DNA of 64,000 bases, from positions 316,963-380,962 of the forward strand of contig NZ_QNRT01000001.1 in the NCBI RefSeq assembly GCF_003315245.1, in the 5' to 3' direction. The stretch is from Arenicella xantha. Lineage in GTDB: Bacteria; Pseudomonadota; Gammaproteobacteria; Arenicellales; Arenicellaceae. Positions 53,793 through 62,667 of this stretch are shown here, one piece after another. Below the pieces are notes generated by a model. The model saw nothing but the letters and a program-made list of their open reading frames with translations. It made no database searches and had not been told where the DNA came from. How positions within the stretch are numbered: position 1 is the stretch's first letter; each line of letters starts with the position of its first letter. A program made the translations under genes and the position numbers.

Positions 53793-56000
53793 TTATGTGC
53801 CTTGATTTAGTTCTGGCCCAGCGTCCTTGGCGTCGTACTGCAATGATTCAGCATAATAACCTCGCCCATAATAGTAAGAAAATGAAGAATCTAACAACGG
53901 CACTTGATTCAAAACAGCTCCGGTAATCGGAGCTCCAGACTTCAACATTGACTGTATCGCTGCCCTAATTTTAGTCACCGGAGTGGAATTAGCTTTTATA
54001 ACATAAGCTATTTGGTCTACGTAAGTTGACAGCAGCATGGCATCACTCAACCCACCACTTGGTGGTGAGTCGATTACAATAACATCATATACCTCAGAGA
54101 GCTTATCTAACACCTCGCTAAACTTAGTTGAGCAAAATAATTCTTGTGGATTCGGGTTCACCGTTCCGGCCATAATCACATGCAGCCCAGTTATAGGTAA
54201 TGAGTGTATGCATTCAGACGGAGACGCCGTCCCTAAACATAGATCACTCAAGCCGACTCTTCTCCGGTTGAACGGCGTGCTATCAAGTAGCCCGTCTAAC
54301 GACGGACGACGTAAATCGCAATCAATTAATAACGTTTTTTGTACCTGCCCAAATGCCATCGCTAGACTAATCGCCATCGATGTTTTCCCTTCGCCTGGCA
54401 CGGTAGAGGTCACTAGAATTCGGCGCTTAGTTTCGTCAATTGATGAAACCATCAAACTCGAGCGCACGGTTCTAATACATTCAGAAAACTGAGAAACTAA
54501 GTGATTACCGAAATAATTGTAGGCGATATCGGGATCTGCCTCGTCTGGTATATCATCGATCAACGGCACGGAGCCTAGACTAATGGTGCCTAGGGTTTTA
54601 TCCACATCGTCATCATTGCTAATGGTGTTATCAAACAGCTCTCGTAACAAACCAATGAATAAGCCCAATAAACCGCTGAGCACTGATAACAAAACTACCA
54701 GCAGCGGCGCCTTACTGGCCAATGGTTGCAACGGCTTACCGGCTGGGTCAACAATTCGGACGTTTTCATTTACGCTAACGCCGGTTGCCCTACTTTCGTT
54801 CAACCTCGTTAGAAACGCTTGATAGACATCACGTTGAGTGCGAACGTTTTGCTCAAGGCCAAGTAAATCAAATTGCTTACGCCCAAGTGATTGAACTTTA
54901 TTAGTCGAAGCACCTAATGAACTTGTCAAAAATGCCTCACTTTCTTTGGCTAATTCATATTCTGATTTGATGGCTAAAACCACGCGCTCGGTCTGCCTTT
55001 GTAAGTTCTCGTTTGCCGCAGCAATTTGTGAGTTCACCTCAATCATCCGTCGGTGCTCAGAGCCATATCGTTGAGTTAATTCTCCGCGCCTACTTTCAAG
55101 TTCTAACAATTCCTTTCGAATGCTTTGAACTATTAAATCATTCTGAATTGCGTTGATCCCTTGCAAATCGCCTTTTCCTTTCTCGGTAGCGACTATCTGC
55201 TGGTATAAAGCAGCTGAAGCTAGGCGCTTTTGTTTAGCCTCAAGCAAACGGCTGGAAATCATATCGACTTCTTGTGACGCCATGCCGTCATTCTGTCTAC
55301 TGCTACCAATTATATCCTCGCGCTCCTTAAACTCTTGCAGTTCAAACTCAGCTTGTTTGAGGTCAGCATTAACCACGGCGAGTCGGTTCAACAACCATTC
55401 TTCGGAGGCTTCAGTTGACTTTCTTTGGTTCGATTCGACCGATTCAATATATTCAGCTGCAAGCGCATTTGTAATGTCAGCGGCCAATTGGGGGTCAGGC
55501 AAATCTAAAGAAATCGTCATCAAATACGAGTCCTTTGCAGAATCTATATCAATCTTGTTTCGGAGCGTATATGCAATCAAACGCTTTCTATTTTCGGCAC
55601 TTGGTTTAGAACCACCCAAACCGACCTTTTGTTTTAATTTGCTTAAAACACTTACCTTTGTGCCTGAAAAATATGGGCTCTTATCTAACTCTAAACGTTC
55701 CACAACATTAGCCAATAATACACGCGAACGCATAATGCCTATTTGTGTAGACTGGAAAGCGGGGTCACGCCGATCAAGAAATAACTCCCTTAAATTGAAT
55801 ACGGCAGTCGACTTAGGTGCTACATGCAACAGCGTTGTGGCTCGATATTGTGACTCAAGGGTCAGCGAGTACAAAAACGTTAACCCACCAACGAGCAACG
55901 CCATAAAAATCGATTTTTTATAATTTTTCTTAAAAACCGTTTTTAGAATCTGCCAATAATATGGTAGATCCATCGCCGACGAGTTGTAATAATCATTCAT
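53793..56000 (-). CDS. Exopolysaccharide chain-length regulator and tyrosine autokinase (Wzc-like)
   Basis: The 735-residue protein has a Wzz-type N-terminal helix (about 30-48), a long coiled-coil periplasmic part (about 190-400, with EASEEWLLNRLAVVNADLKQ), a second helix near 430-455 and a cytoplasmic BY-kinase domain. The kinase has TSTVPGEGKTSMAIS (Walker A), TLLIDCDLRRP (Walker A') and VIVIDSPPSGG (Walker B). The C-terminus carries a tyrosine cluster (SFSYYYGRGYYAESLQY) for autophosphorylation. It controls polymer length and export with Wza. Domains are fused as in proteobacterial Wzc. Confidence 0.92.
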   Translation of the reverse strand: MNDYYNSSAMDLPYYWQILKTVFKKNYKKSIFMALLVGGLTFLYSLTLESQYRATTLLHVAPKSTAVFNLRELFLDRRDPAFQSTQIGIMRSRVLLANVVERLELDKSPYFSGTKVSVLSKLKQKVGLGGSKPSAENRKRLIAYTLRNKIDIDSAKDSYLMTISLDLPDPQLAADITNALAAEYIESVESNQRKSTEASEEWLLNRLAVVNADLKQAEFELQEFKEREDIIGSSRQNDGMASQEVDMISSRLLEAKQKRLASAALYQQIVATEKGKGDLQGINAIQNDLIVQSIRKELLELESRRGELTQRYGSEHRRMIEVNSQIAAANENLQRQTERVVLAIKSEYELAKESEAFLTSSLGASTNKVQSLGRKQFDLLGLEQNVRTQRDVYQAFLTRLNESRATGVSVNENVRIVDPAGKPLQPLASKAPLLVVLLSVLSGLLGLFIGLLRELFDNTISNDDDVDKTLGTISLGSVPLIDDIPDEADPDIAYNYFGNHLVSQFSECIRTVRSSLMVSSIDETKRRILVTSTVPGEGKTSMAISLAMAFGQVQKTLLIDCDLRRPSLDGLLDSTPFNRRRVGLSDLCLGTASPSECIHSLPITGLHVIMAGTVNPNPQELFCSTKFSEVLDKLSEVYDVIVIDSPPSGGLSDAMLLSTYVDQIAYVIKANSTPVTKIRAAIQSMLKSGAPITGAVLNQVPLLDSSFSYYYGRGYYAESLQYDAKDAGPELNQGT

Positions 56001-56105
56001 TGTCTATGCTGACTGGATCGTCAAAGATCCAATTTCCGACCTTGTTTAGAGGCATAAATTTAAAAAATTGGTTTAAGTGCAACTAATCAAGAGTCGGGGC
56101 ATTAT

Positions 56106-56669
56106 TTAGAAACCCCGAGGTAAAACAGTCACCACATCACCGGGGAATACCGATGAATCTAAACTAAGAAGGTCGTCATCTTGTTTTTGTTCACGGTCAA
56201 TTTTAAAGCGCTTGCCATTACTCCACTCAGTCACACCACCCGCTAAATTGATTGCTTTTCTGAGAGTGAGATTAGGCTCGAACGGGTAGTTTCCGGGATT
56301 TCTAACTTCACCACCAATTGAGAATGGTCGATACTCGACCACGGACACCGCGATATTGGGTTTAACTAGAACACGCCCTTTTAGGCCTTTGGTTAACTCA
56401 TTTTCCAGTTCGGAAGTACTTTTCCCTTTAATTTTGATTTCCCCTAAATAAGGGTAAGAAATTATTCCCGCGTTATCGACTGTTAGTTCAAAAGACATAT
56501 CTGGCTCTTCGAATACCAGAATTTTTATCTTGTCGCCTGCACCGAGTTTATAATTTGAGTCTAATTGAGAAGACGCCACTCCACTGAAAACGAAGACTAC
56601 CGTCAAACACAATAAACTACGTCTTAAAACAAACAAAACACAAGACATTAGCGAAAATATTATAGTCAT
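56106..56669 (-). CDS. Polysaccharide export protein, short Wza-like
   Basis: The 187-residue product has a hydrophobic N-terminal signal (SCVLFVLRRSLLCLTVVFVF), a Poly_export domain (YKLGAGDKIKILVFEEPDMS, ISYPYLGEIKIKGKSTSELE) and one SLBB domain (PFSIGGEVRNPGNYPFEPNL, TLRKAINLAGGVTEW). There is no second SLBB or C-terminal outer-membrane helix, so it is shorter than E. coli Wza and must use another outer-membrane partner, possibly the barrel protein encoded just upstream. It stands between the barrel and Wzc genes. Confidence 0.88.
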   Translation of the reverse strand: MTIIFSLMSCVLFVLRRSLLCLTVVFVFSGVASSQLDSNYKLGAGDKIKILVFEEPDMSFELTVDNAGIISYPYLGEIKIKGKSTSELENELTKGLKGRVLVKPNIAVSVVEYRPFSIGGEVRNPGNYPFEPNLTLRKAINLAGGVTEWSNGKRFKIDREQKQDDDLLSLDSSVFPGDVVTVLPRGF

Positions 56670-56679
56670 CCCAAACAGA

Positions 56680-57885
56680 TTAAAGGCTCAATGAATATGA
56701 CAGGTATAGCGTGTTAACGCCATAGTCGAATTGTGGCAAATTGGAATTTTTGTCTTCGCGCTCGAAATCTAAAGCCCATTCTGAGTAGCGCCCTGAACGA
56801 TATAAAATACCAAACCTAAAAGACTCATAATCATCGTCACGCTGAACGCTACCGAAATCAACTGAGCCAATAGTTAGTCCGCCTGAGGCGCTTACTTTTT
56901 TGGAGAGCTCCCGAACCCACTCTATCGAAACTTGATCTACGTCTTGAAATAAACCAGTCCCAGCTTGCTCAAACGGCCTTGAAAAACTTTCCAACGTGAC
57001 TTTATCTCTAGGAGTTGGCGTCCACTCCAGTTGCGCATTCCATGAAGTGAATGATTCGGGGTCTTCAAAGCTATCAAACTCTTTATCGACCTTACCAACA
57101 CTCACTTCACCCGATGTTAGGCGGCTCAGCCGCCAATGAACGCCAATCAAAAATGACTGCTCGGTATTATCTAAACTTACACCAAGACGTCGAGTCACTG
57201 AATCGTACTTGTAATCACTGTAGCCCAAGTCAACGAAGACCTTGGTCGCCACAGAATATTGATAGCCTAATCTTGCTGACAAATTATCTAGCTTATAATC
57301 ACGACCCTGATTTATAAGTTCAAAATTATCAAACCCTAAATCTGTAAAGTTATAACTTAGCTCCAAACTGGGACCAACTTTATAGCTTCCGATACCATAA
57401 CTTAAAGAAAGGTCTTTGCGCGTAAAATCAGTTGCTCCTTTAACACTGCCGTTAGACCCTTCGGTTATATCCGTTCCCCGAACCGTACTGCCATCCTCAA
57501 AGCTCAAGCCAATACCAAATTCACTAATATCATTGAGTTTTCGTAAATAATCGCCAGAGAGCTTGCTGGATAAATAATTGTCATCACGGCTATCGAAAAA
57601 AACCACACCGTTACCTTCGTATCCAAATGCAATTCTTTGCTCATTAGTTTCTCTAATAGCTTGAACTATAGGTTGGATACTAAAAATCCCAGTACTTGTT
57701 TCGTCGCTTGAACCGCGAAAAACATTGTTCCCATATCCTAAAGAACTAGTTATCTGTGCATCAACTTCCGTCGCTCCGATTTTATGAGGTTTGCTTTCGA
57801 GAGCAGTGACGTCTGTTGTTAAAAGCAAACTCGTCATTACTGCAGAAGCAATAAGCGTGGATCGTGACGCAGGTATAGTTTTCAT
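56680..57885 (-). CDS. Outer-membrane beta-barrel protein of the exopolysaccharide locus
   Basis: From ATG 57885 the protein has 401 residues: a signal peptide (to about 28, ending DVTALES) and then a BBP2-type barrel with regular strands such as YSVATKVFVDLGYSDYKYDS and RQVSIEWVRELSKKVSASGG-like turns, ending YGVNTLYLSYSLSL. Barrels of this kind are found beside short Wza-like proteins in several exopolysaccharide loci and may form or support the outer-membrane exit. It is first in the minus-strand envelope set, 10 bases before the Wza-like gene. Confidence 0.78.
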   Translation of the reverse strand: MKTIPASRSTLIASAVMTSLLLTTDVTALESKPHKIGATEVDAQITSSLGYGNNVFRGSSDETSTGIFSIQPIVQAIRETNEQRIAFGYEGNGVVFFDSRDDNYLSSKLSGDYLRKLNDISEFGIGLSFEDGSTVRGTDITEGSNGSVKGATDFTRKDLSLSYGIGSYKVGPSLELSYNFTDLGFDNFELINQGRDYKLDNLSARLGYQYSVATKVFVDLGYSDYKYDSVTRRLGVSLDNTEQSFLIGVHWRLSRLTSGEVSVGKVDKEFDSFEDPESFTSWNAQLEWTPTPRDKVTLESFSRPFEQAGTGLFQDVDQVSIEWVRELSKKVSASGGLTIGSVDFGSVQRDDDYESFRFGILYRSGRYSEWALDFEREDKNSNLPQFDYGVNTLYLSYSLSL

Positions 57886-58338
57886 AGTTTTTCTTAAGTT
57901 GAAGCTAATAAAATTAGTATTAGTAAAGATCAATTGTTCAATTCAATATGCCACTGTGTGTGGGATACACATGGATAAAGAGACACTTGACCTTCGCCCC
58001 CCTACTGTCTCGACAATCATAATAAACGCAAAACGCTATTTTCAAACGTATTGCCGTTTCAATGAGGCCAGTTGATATCAACAAAATTTATTTTAGAAAA
58101 AATCAAGCTACTCAAATGAAAGAGCCTGCTCTCAACACAATAAATGAATTTCAGAACACTTTAAGTTCGAAACGCATAACAAATGACGATAAGTCACTTT
58201 TCTGATACTCTAATATAGTGATATAGTGTTTGCAATGTCTATTAACTATTCTAGTTTAGAAGTTAAAGATCCTTTGCGGAATAAAGTATTTAACGGATGT
58301 TGACCGCCTGATTAAATGTAAAACTTGGAGTTTTTCAT
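57886..58338. other. Divergent control region of the exopolysaccharide locus
   Basis: About 450 AT-rich bases between the minus-strand envelope set and the plus-strand FecR-like gene. Several TATA-like stretches occur (for instance around 58208-58226), but no pair of -35 and -10 boxes is clear enough to name. Regulators of both arms probably bind here. Confidence 0.4.
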
Positions 58339-58776
58339 ATGCGACTAAATTTTCAAAAGACTGTTAACTTCTCAGTCGTTCTCACTACAACTCTTTTATT
58401 ATTAACTTCGGCAAGTTCAGCTTTTGGTAATAGCCGTGCGGCATCTATTGAAAGTTTGATCGGCTATGTTACTGCCACCAACTCAAACGGTGAAGTTAAA
58501 AGGTTAACCGACAGCGACACTCTTAACGAAGGCGATGTACTCAACACTGGCTCAGCATCCTCTATTTCTATCACTCTAGCAAACGGTGACCTAATCCAGC
58601 TAGGTGAACTCGACACTTACACTGTTGGCGCTGCGGATGATACGAAAAACAAGGGAGGCTCGTTCGCACAACGTTCTTTAAACAAAAAGTCACCGACACT
58701 ATCAACGGCGATCAGCGCCGGCGGTGGAGTTGCTGTACCAACCACTCCTGCGCCAGGCGGTTCTCCAAGCAATTAG
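58339..58776 (+). CDS. Small exported FecR-like domain protein
   Basis: The 145-residue product has a signal peptide (SVVLTTTLLLLTSASSAFGN, ending about 31) and a FecR-like module (GYVTATNSNGEVKRLTDSDT, LNEGDVLNTGSASSISITLA, NGDLIQLGELDTYTV). It closes with a Pro/Gly/Ser-rich tail. Such modules occur in surface and anti-sigma proteins. Here it stands alone with its own terminator 100 bases downstream, in the centre of the exopolysaccharide locus. Its role could be surface anchoring or sensing; nothing shows which. Confidence 0.7.
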   Translation: MRLNFQKTVNFSVVLTTTLLLLTSASSAFGNSRAASIESLIGYVTATNSNGEVKRLTDSDTLNEGDVLNTGSASSISITLANGDLIQLGELDTYTVGAADDTKNKGGSFAQRSLNKKSPTLSTAISAGGGVAVPTTPAPGGSPSN

Positions 58777-58874
58777 TATATAGAGCTCGCCATCAACAGA
58801 CCCAGCCTAAAGGGATAGATCGAAAACTTGTTGGCCAACGATATGAATGTTTAAAATATTTTGGCAGAACGACT

Positions 58875-58907
58875 AAAAAGAACCTCTTTACGAGGTTCTT
58901 TTTTTTT
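58875..58907 (+). terminator. Rho-independent terminator
   Basis: AAAAAGAACCTC (58875-58886), loop TTTAC, then GAGGTTCTT and a T run to 58907: a nine- to twelve-pair stem followed by at least eight T. It ends the FecR-like transcript and separates it from the ligase gene. Confidence 0.9.
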
Positions 58908-58967
58908 ACCAGCTGGCACTGATAGACTCTACGAGACCTTTCGCTGAACCCAAGCCACTAAACAACA

Positions 58968-60302
58968 TTGGAGCGACAAAGCCTCTTGCCAATCAGAAAT
59001 ACTAATTCCAGTGTCACACTGGCCATAACATTGATCCTCACATTCAGTCTTTGTTTAGTTAAGGCCGGAGCGCCAACGTGGGTGGCACTATTTTGGACTG
59101 CAATGTGTGCAATTACTGTTCCCATAGCTATGTACAGCAGCCCGTCGTTACGCACCGATTTGGCAAACACAAGAAAAAATTTGGGTGCTTTTCTACCCGC
59201 TATTTACTTGATTCTTTTTCAGCTCTGGAGCTTACTTCAATTTAGCCTACTCTCTGTCGATAAAACAGCTAGCTTAAACCAAAGCATGATCGGTATGGGA
59301 TTCACACTATTGCTTACGCTTTGGTTCTTCAATATCCGCCTAAATAAAGCCATGACTGCGCTATATGCTTGCATAGTCACATTCACGACCATTCAAGCTG
59401 GCTATGGAATTTGGGTATTTTTAAGCGAAGCGAACCTATTGCTCTGGATGCCTAAGCTTCATTACCTTGATCGCCCCACGGGCTTCTTTGTAAACTCAAA
59501 CCATTTTGCCTCCTACGTGGTTTTAGCTATCATAGTGTGCTTATCACACTCTCTCGCCAAGGCACATCGGCAACATCACCAAAATATTTTTGCAACCTTA
59601 TCTGATGCCATTTATAGCCCAAAGCTCATCATTCTAGGCTTTTTGCTTATTACTTTAATACTCACGAAATCGATCGGAGCTCTTGTCGCTTTGAGTGTTG
59701 TTTTTAGCATAATGACATTAAACGTTATACGGAAATCACGACACAAGAAATCAATTTCCTTCGGACTCGCTTCTCTGGTCTTAATTGCCATAGCCATCTT
59801 ATTGACCTTAGATTACAGTATTATTGAAGATGAAATTTCAGGCTTTGAGCACACCTTTTTACGACGAGTCGAACTTAGCAAAGCGGGTTTTGCCATGCTT
59901 AAAAACAACTGGCTATTTGGAATTGGCGGAGGTTCTTTTTACTCGCAGTTTTCGCAATACCGCACACTTGAGATTGGCAATACGTATTATAATTATGCCC
60001 ATAACGATTTCTTACAATTTTGGATTGAGTACGGACTACTAGGTGTCTCTTTACTAACGTTGTTTATAATCACAATCGTCCGTGACAATTTAAGAGTACT
60101 CGCAGACCGCACCACAACAATGAAAAAAACCTTCGCCTATGCCAGCTTGTACAGCATTATAAGCGTGGCTATACATTCTTTAGTTGATTTCCCGTTACAC
60201 ATGCCTGGCTTTGCTGCTCTCTTTCTAGTTATTATTTCAATCAACAGCCTGAGCTTTATGCATGAAGCGCTATTCTTTGATGTCCACGAGCAACAAAGTT
60301 AA
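58968..60302 (+). CDS. O-antigen ligase-family (Wzy_C) membrane protein
   Basis: The 444-residue protein has 10 to 12 helices and the Wzy_C signature: a periplasmic loop with FLRRVELSKAGFAMLKNNWL, FGIGGGSFYSQFSQYRTLE and NYAHNDFLQFWIEYGLLGVS. The histidine in YAHND fits the ligase motif. It joins polymer to lipid or acts as a second polymerase. No ATG is near the start; TTG at 58968 or 58986 are candidates, GGAG lying 12 bases before the latter. It overlaps the next gene by 41 bases. Confidence 0.82.
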   Translation: MERQSLLPIRNTNSSVTLAITLILTFSLCLVKAGAPTWVALFWTAMCAITVPIAMYSSPSLRTDLANTRKNLGAFLPAIYLILFQLWSLLQFSLLSVDKTASLNQSMIGMGFTLLLTLWFFNIRLNKAMTALYACIVTFTTIQAGYGIWVFLSEANLLLWMPKLHYLDRPTGFFVNSNHFASYVVLAIIVCLSHSLAKAHRQHHQNIFATLSDAIYSPKLIILGFLLITLILTKSIGALVALSVVFSIMTLNVIRKSRHKKSISFGLASLVLIAIAILLTLDYSIIEDEISGFEHTFLRRVELSKAGFAMLKNNWLFGIGGGSFYSQFSQYRTLEIGNTYYNYAHNDFLQFWIEYGLLGVSLLTLFIITIVRDNLRVLADRTTTMKKTFAYASLYSIISVAIHSLVDFPLHMPGFAALFLVIISINSLSFMHEALFFDVHEQQS

Positions 60303-60795
60303 AACGGTCTTTGCCTCTGTCGGCTCGCGTTTTTCGATGGACCGAATGCTGAGCAGCCTTGAACAAGTAGTTGACAGACACCCTGACATTCGGGTCAAGG
60401 CACAAGCTGGAAACACTCCTTACACGTCGTCCACGATCGAATTAATACCCAACTTAAGTACCGATCAATTCGAACTCGCCGTGACGGATTGTGACGTTTT
60501 TGTGAGTCATGCCGGAATGGGCAACATACTATTAGCCGCACAACTAAAAAAGCCGCTGATAATTATGCCAAGACGTGTGAGTTTCGGTGAGCATATAAGC
60601 GATCACCAAGTTGGTACAGCGCAGGCATTGACACACCGAGCAGGGGTTGTAGTTGCTGACAACGCCGAGGAACTTGAGTTGGCCATATTGGCTATACTGA
60701 ATTCGTCAACAGGCGGACCAGCCACATCAGTGCAAATAAATGATTCAAGAGGAGAGCTCATATCGTCTCTTAGAGCATTCATAGATAATGACTAG
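60262..60795 (+). CDS. Glycosyltransferase catalytic half, PssE/Alg13-like
   Basis: The 177-residue GT28 C-terminal-type domain has VKTVFASVGSRFSMDRMLSS, then DVFVSHAGMGNILLAAQLKK and PLIIMPRRVSFGEHISDHQV, the UDP-sugar-binding loop. Proteins of this size (PssE, EpsF-type, Alg13) need a membrane partner of the PssD/Alg14 type; the partial gene at 63587 is that partner, three genes later. ATG 60262 is used (GAG eight bases before); ATG 60280 is also possible. Confidence 0.85.
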   Translation: MKRYSLMSTSNKVKTVFASVGSRFSMDRMLSSLEQVVDRHPDIRVKAQAGNTPYTSSTIELIPNLSTDQFELAVTDCDVFVSHAGMGNILLAAQLKKPLIIMPRRVSFGEHISDHQVGTAQALTHRAGVVVADNAEELELAILAILNSSTGGPATSVQINDSRGELISSLRAFIDND

Positions 60796-60803
60796 TATTG
60801 ATA

Positions 60804-61787
60804 ATGACTGAGCGTGATAGAACAAAGATGACGCTGCTGGTCGTGATCGTCAATTACTTTTCAGCTAATTTGATCGAAAAACTGGTCCAACAAATCAATA
60901 CTCAGGATCTTGATGAGGGCTTCAATGCCCGTGTGGTTTGTGTGGATAATAGTGTTAATAAAGATCAACGCTTAGCATTAAAAAAAATAAAAGATACCTC
61001 TAGCATTCGAGTTAATCTGATCTTTAGTTCGTGCAATGTGGGATTTGGAAATGCTATCAATGCTGGCTTGCACAATCAATCATTTGATTTCGCTTGTTTC
61101 ATTAATCCCGATGTAACACTGCAGCCGGATACGCTATCTCTGTTACTAGATCATGCGTCGAGCAATCCTCACCAAGGCATCTGGGGCGGGCTTACGGTAG
61201 ACCGACACTTTCAAGCTGATTATCGACATGCCTGGCGAGAGCCGTCGCTAACCAATACCTTTGCATGGGCCACGGGCCTCAAGAAATTTATTCGCTCGCC
61301 CAATTGGCAAAATAGTTATCAACACCATGTAAGCAATCAAGCTCAACCCTATTATGTAGATTGCGTATCAGGGTGTTGCTTAATGATATCGAACTCAGCA
61401 TGGCAGGCAACTCAAGGCTTTGACCCTGATTTTTTTCTCTATTCTGAAGAGATAGATTTGTGTCGCAGAGCACGAGCTTTAGGTTATCAACCTACCGTAA
61501 TACCTCGAGCGAAGCTGACTCATTCAACACATTCAAACGAAGAATCCGCACACAGAGTCGTCATTATATTTTTAGCGAAAATACAGTATATAGACAAACA
61601 TCACGGCCAGCTCTACACACTGTTATTTCGATTTTTTATTGCCATTGGCTCTTTTATACGAGCTGGCAAAACACTCATTCTGGGGCAGTTAAATTCAAGC
61701 CGCGAATGGTCAAGATTATCGATATTGAGCTTAGGTCTAACCAAGAACCAATTAAGCCGTGAAAAATCACAAACTGAAAGTGAATAG
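60804..61787 (+). CDS. Family 2 glycosyltransferase, rhamnosyltransferase-like
   Basis: The 328-residue GT2 protein has LLVVIVNYFSANLIEKLVQQ, NVGFGNAINAGL, FACFINPDVTL (the DxD-like NPDV) and VSGCCLMISNSAWQATQGFD, then FFLYSEEIDLCRRARALGYQ, which is typical of WbbL-type rhamnosyltransferases. It would extend the repeat unit on the cytoplasmic side. An in-frame TTG lies two codons upstream; ATG 60828 is an alternative start. Confidence 0.87.
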   Translation: MTERDRTKMTLLVVIVNYFSANLIEKLVQQINTQDLDEGFNARVVCVDNSVNKDQRLALKKIKDTSSIRVNLIFSSCNVGFGNAINAGLHNQSFDFACFINPDVTLQPDTLSLLLDHASSNPHQGIWGGLTVDRHFQADYRHAWREPSLTNTFAWATGLKKFIRSPNWQNSYQHHVSNQAQPYYVDCVSGCCLMISNSAWQATQGFDPDFFLYSEEIDLCRRARALGYQPTVIPRAKLTHSTHSNEESAHRVVIIFLAKIQYIDKHHGQLYTLLFRFFIAIGSFIRAGKTLILGQLNSSREWSRLSILSLGLTKNQLSREKSQTESE

Positions 61788-62667
61788 TTCCGCGTTATCA
61801 TCAACAATGGCAACTGTGATTATTGCAGCGTGTAACGAAGCATCGATCATTCGCGATACATTGAGTGCACTTATCGAGGGTTGTGAAAATAGAGATTATC
61901 AAATATTGGTGATCTGTAACGGCTGTAGCGACGATACTGAGAAAATTATTCAGCAAGACTTTGCTGATGTCATCTGTGTCTCTCTAGAACAAGCATCAAA
62001 ATCTTTAGCTATTCGCTTTGCTGAGTCTTTGTCTCCAGGATTCCCAAGATTATATCTCGATGCCGACATAATACTAGCGACCGCGGATGCTAAAGCTCTA
62101 TTCGATGCCGGAACCAAACAGGAAGCTCCCGCATTGATTGTACCCAGCTCAACTATCATCACTCAGCAAAGCCAAATGGCAGTTAAGCGCTTTTATAAAG
62201 TGTGGTACAACACACCATTTGTTCAGCAACTTGGCTATGGCGCTGGGGCTTATTTGCTAAACCAGGCCGGTCGAAAACGATTCAATGAGTGGCCTCGTTT
62301 GATCGCCGATGATGGTTTTGTTCGAAGTCAATTCAACACATCTGAAATACACATCCTGCATTCTTTAAAAGTTATAGTAAAAGCACCGCTTACTACCAGC
62401 ATATTAATTAAAGTAAAAGCACGTTCAAAACTCGGGAATTTGGAACTAAAGCAATTTTTAAATGACCACCAATTTGAAGACCGCCATATCCTGGTTCCCA
62501 AAAAAACAACCGAGAGTGAATTGGAAACTGATAGCATGGCAACAGCACCAATAAACGCCATCGATATACTGATTTACAAGTTGGTAAATATTGCTGCGTT
62601 ACTGTTGGCAAGGTGGCAATTCTTTACAGGTAATGACTCATGGGCCAAAGACAACAGCAACCGCTAA
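61759..62667 (+). CDS. Family 2 glycosyltransferase
   Basis: The product is up to 302 residues, with TVIIAACNEASIIRDTLSAL, ILVICNGCSDDTEKIIQQDF and PRLYLDADIILATADAKALF (DAD metal site). GAGAYLLNQAGRKRFNEWPR and ADDGFVRSQF complete the GT-A pattern. The GTG start overlaps the previous gene by 29 bases; ATG 61807 (MATVIIAACNE) fits the family start better. The sugar donor is unknown. Confidence 0.83.
   Translation: MKNHKLKVNSSALSSTMATVIIAACNEASIIRDTLSALIEGCENRDYQILVICNGCSDDTEKIIQQDFADVICVSLEQASKSLAIRFAESLSPGFPRLYLDADIILATADAKALFDAGTKQEAPALIVPSSTIITQQSQMAVKRFYKVWYNTPFVQQLGYGAGAYLLNQAGRKRFNEWPRLIADDGFVRSQFNTSEIHILHSLKVIVKAPLTTSILIKVKARSKLGNLELKQFLNDHQFEDRHILVPKKTTESELETDSMATAPINAIDILIYKLVNIAALLLARWQFFTGNDSWAKDNSNR

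Noticed and set aside
55153-55923. 256-codon open frame on the plus strand
   Set aside because: It lies wholly antisense to the well-supported Wzc-like gene and has low-complexity Ser/Cys-rich composition typical of a shadow frame.
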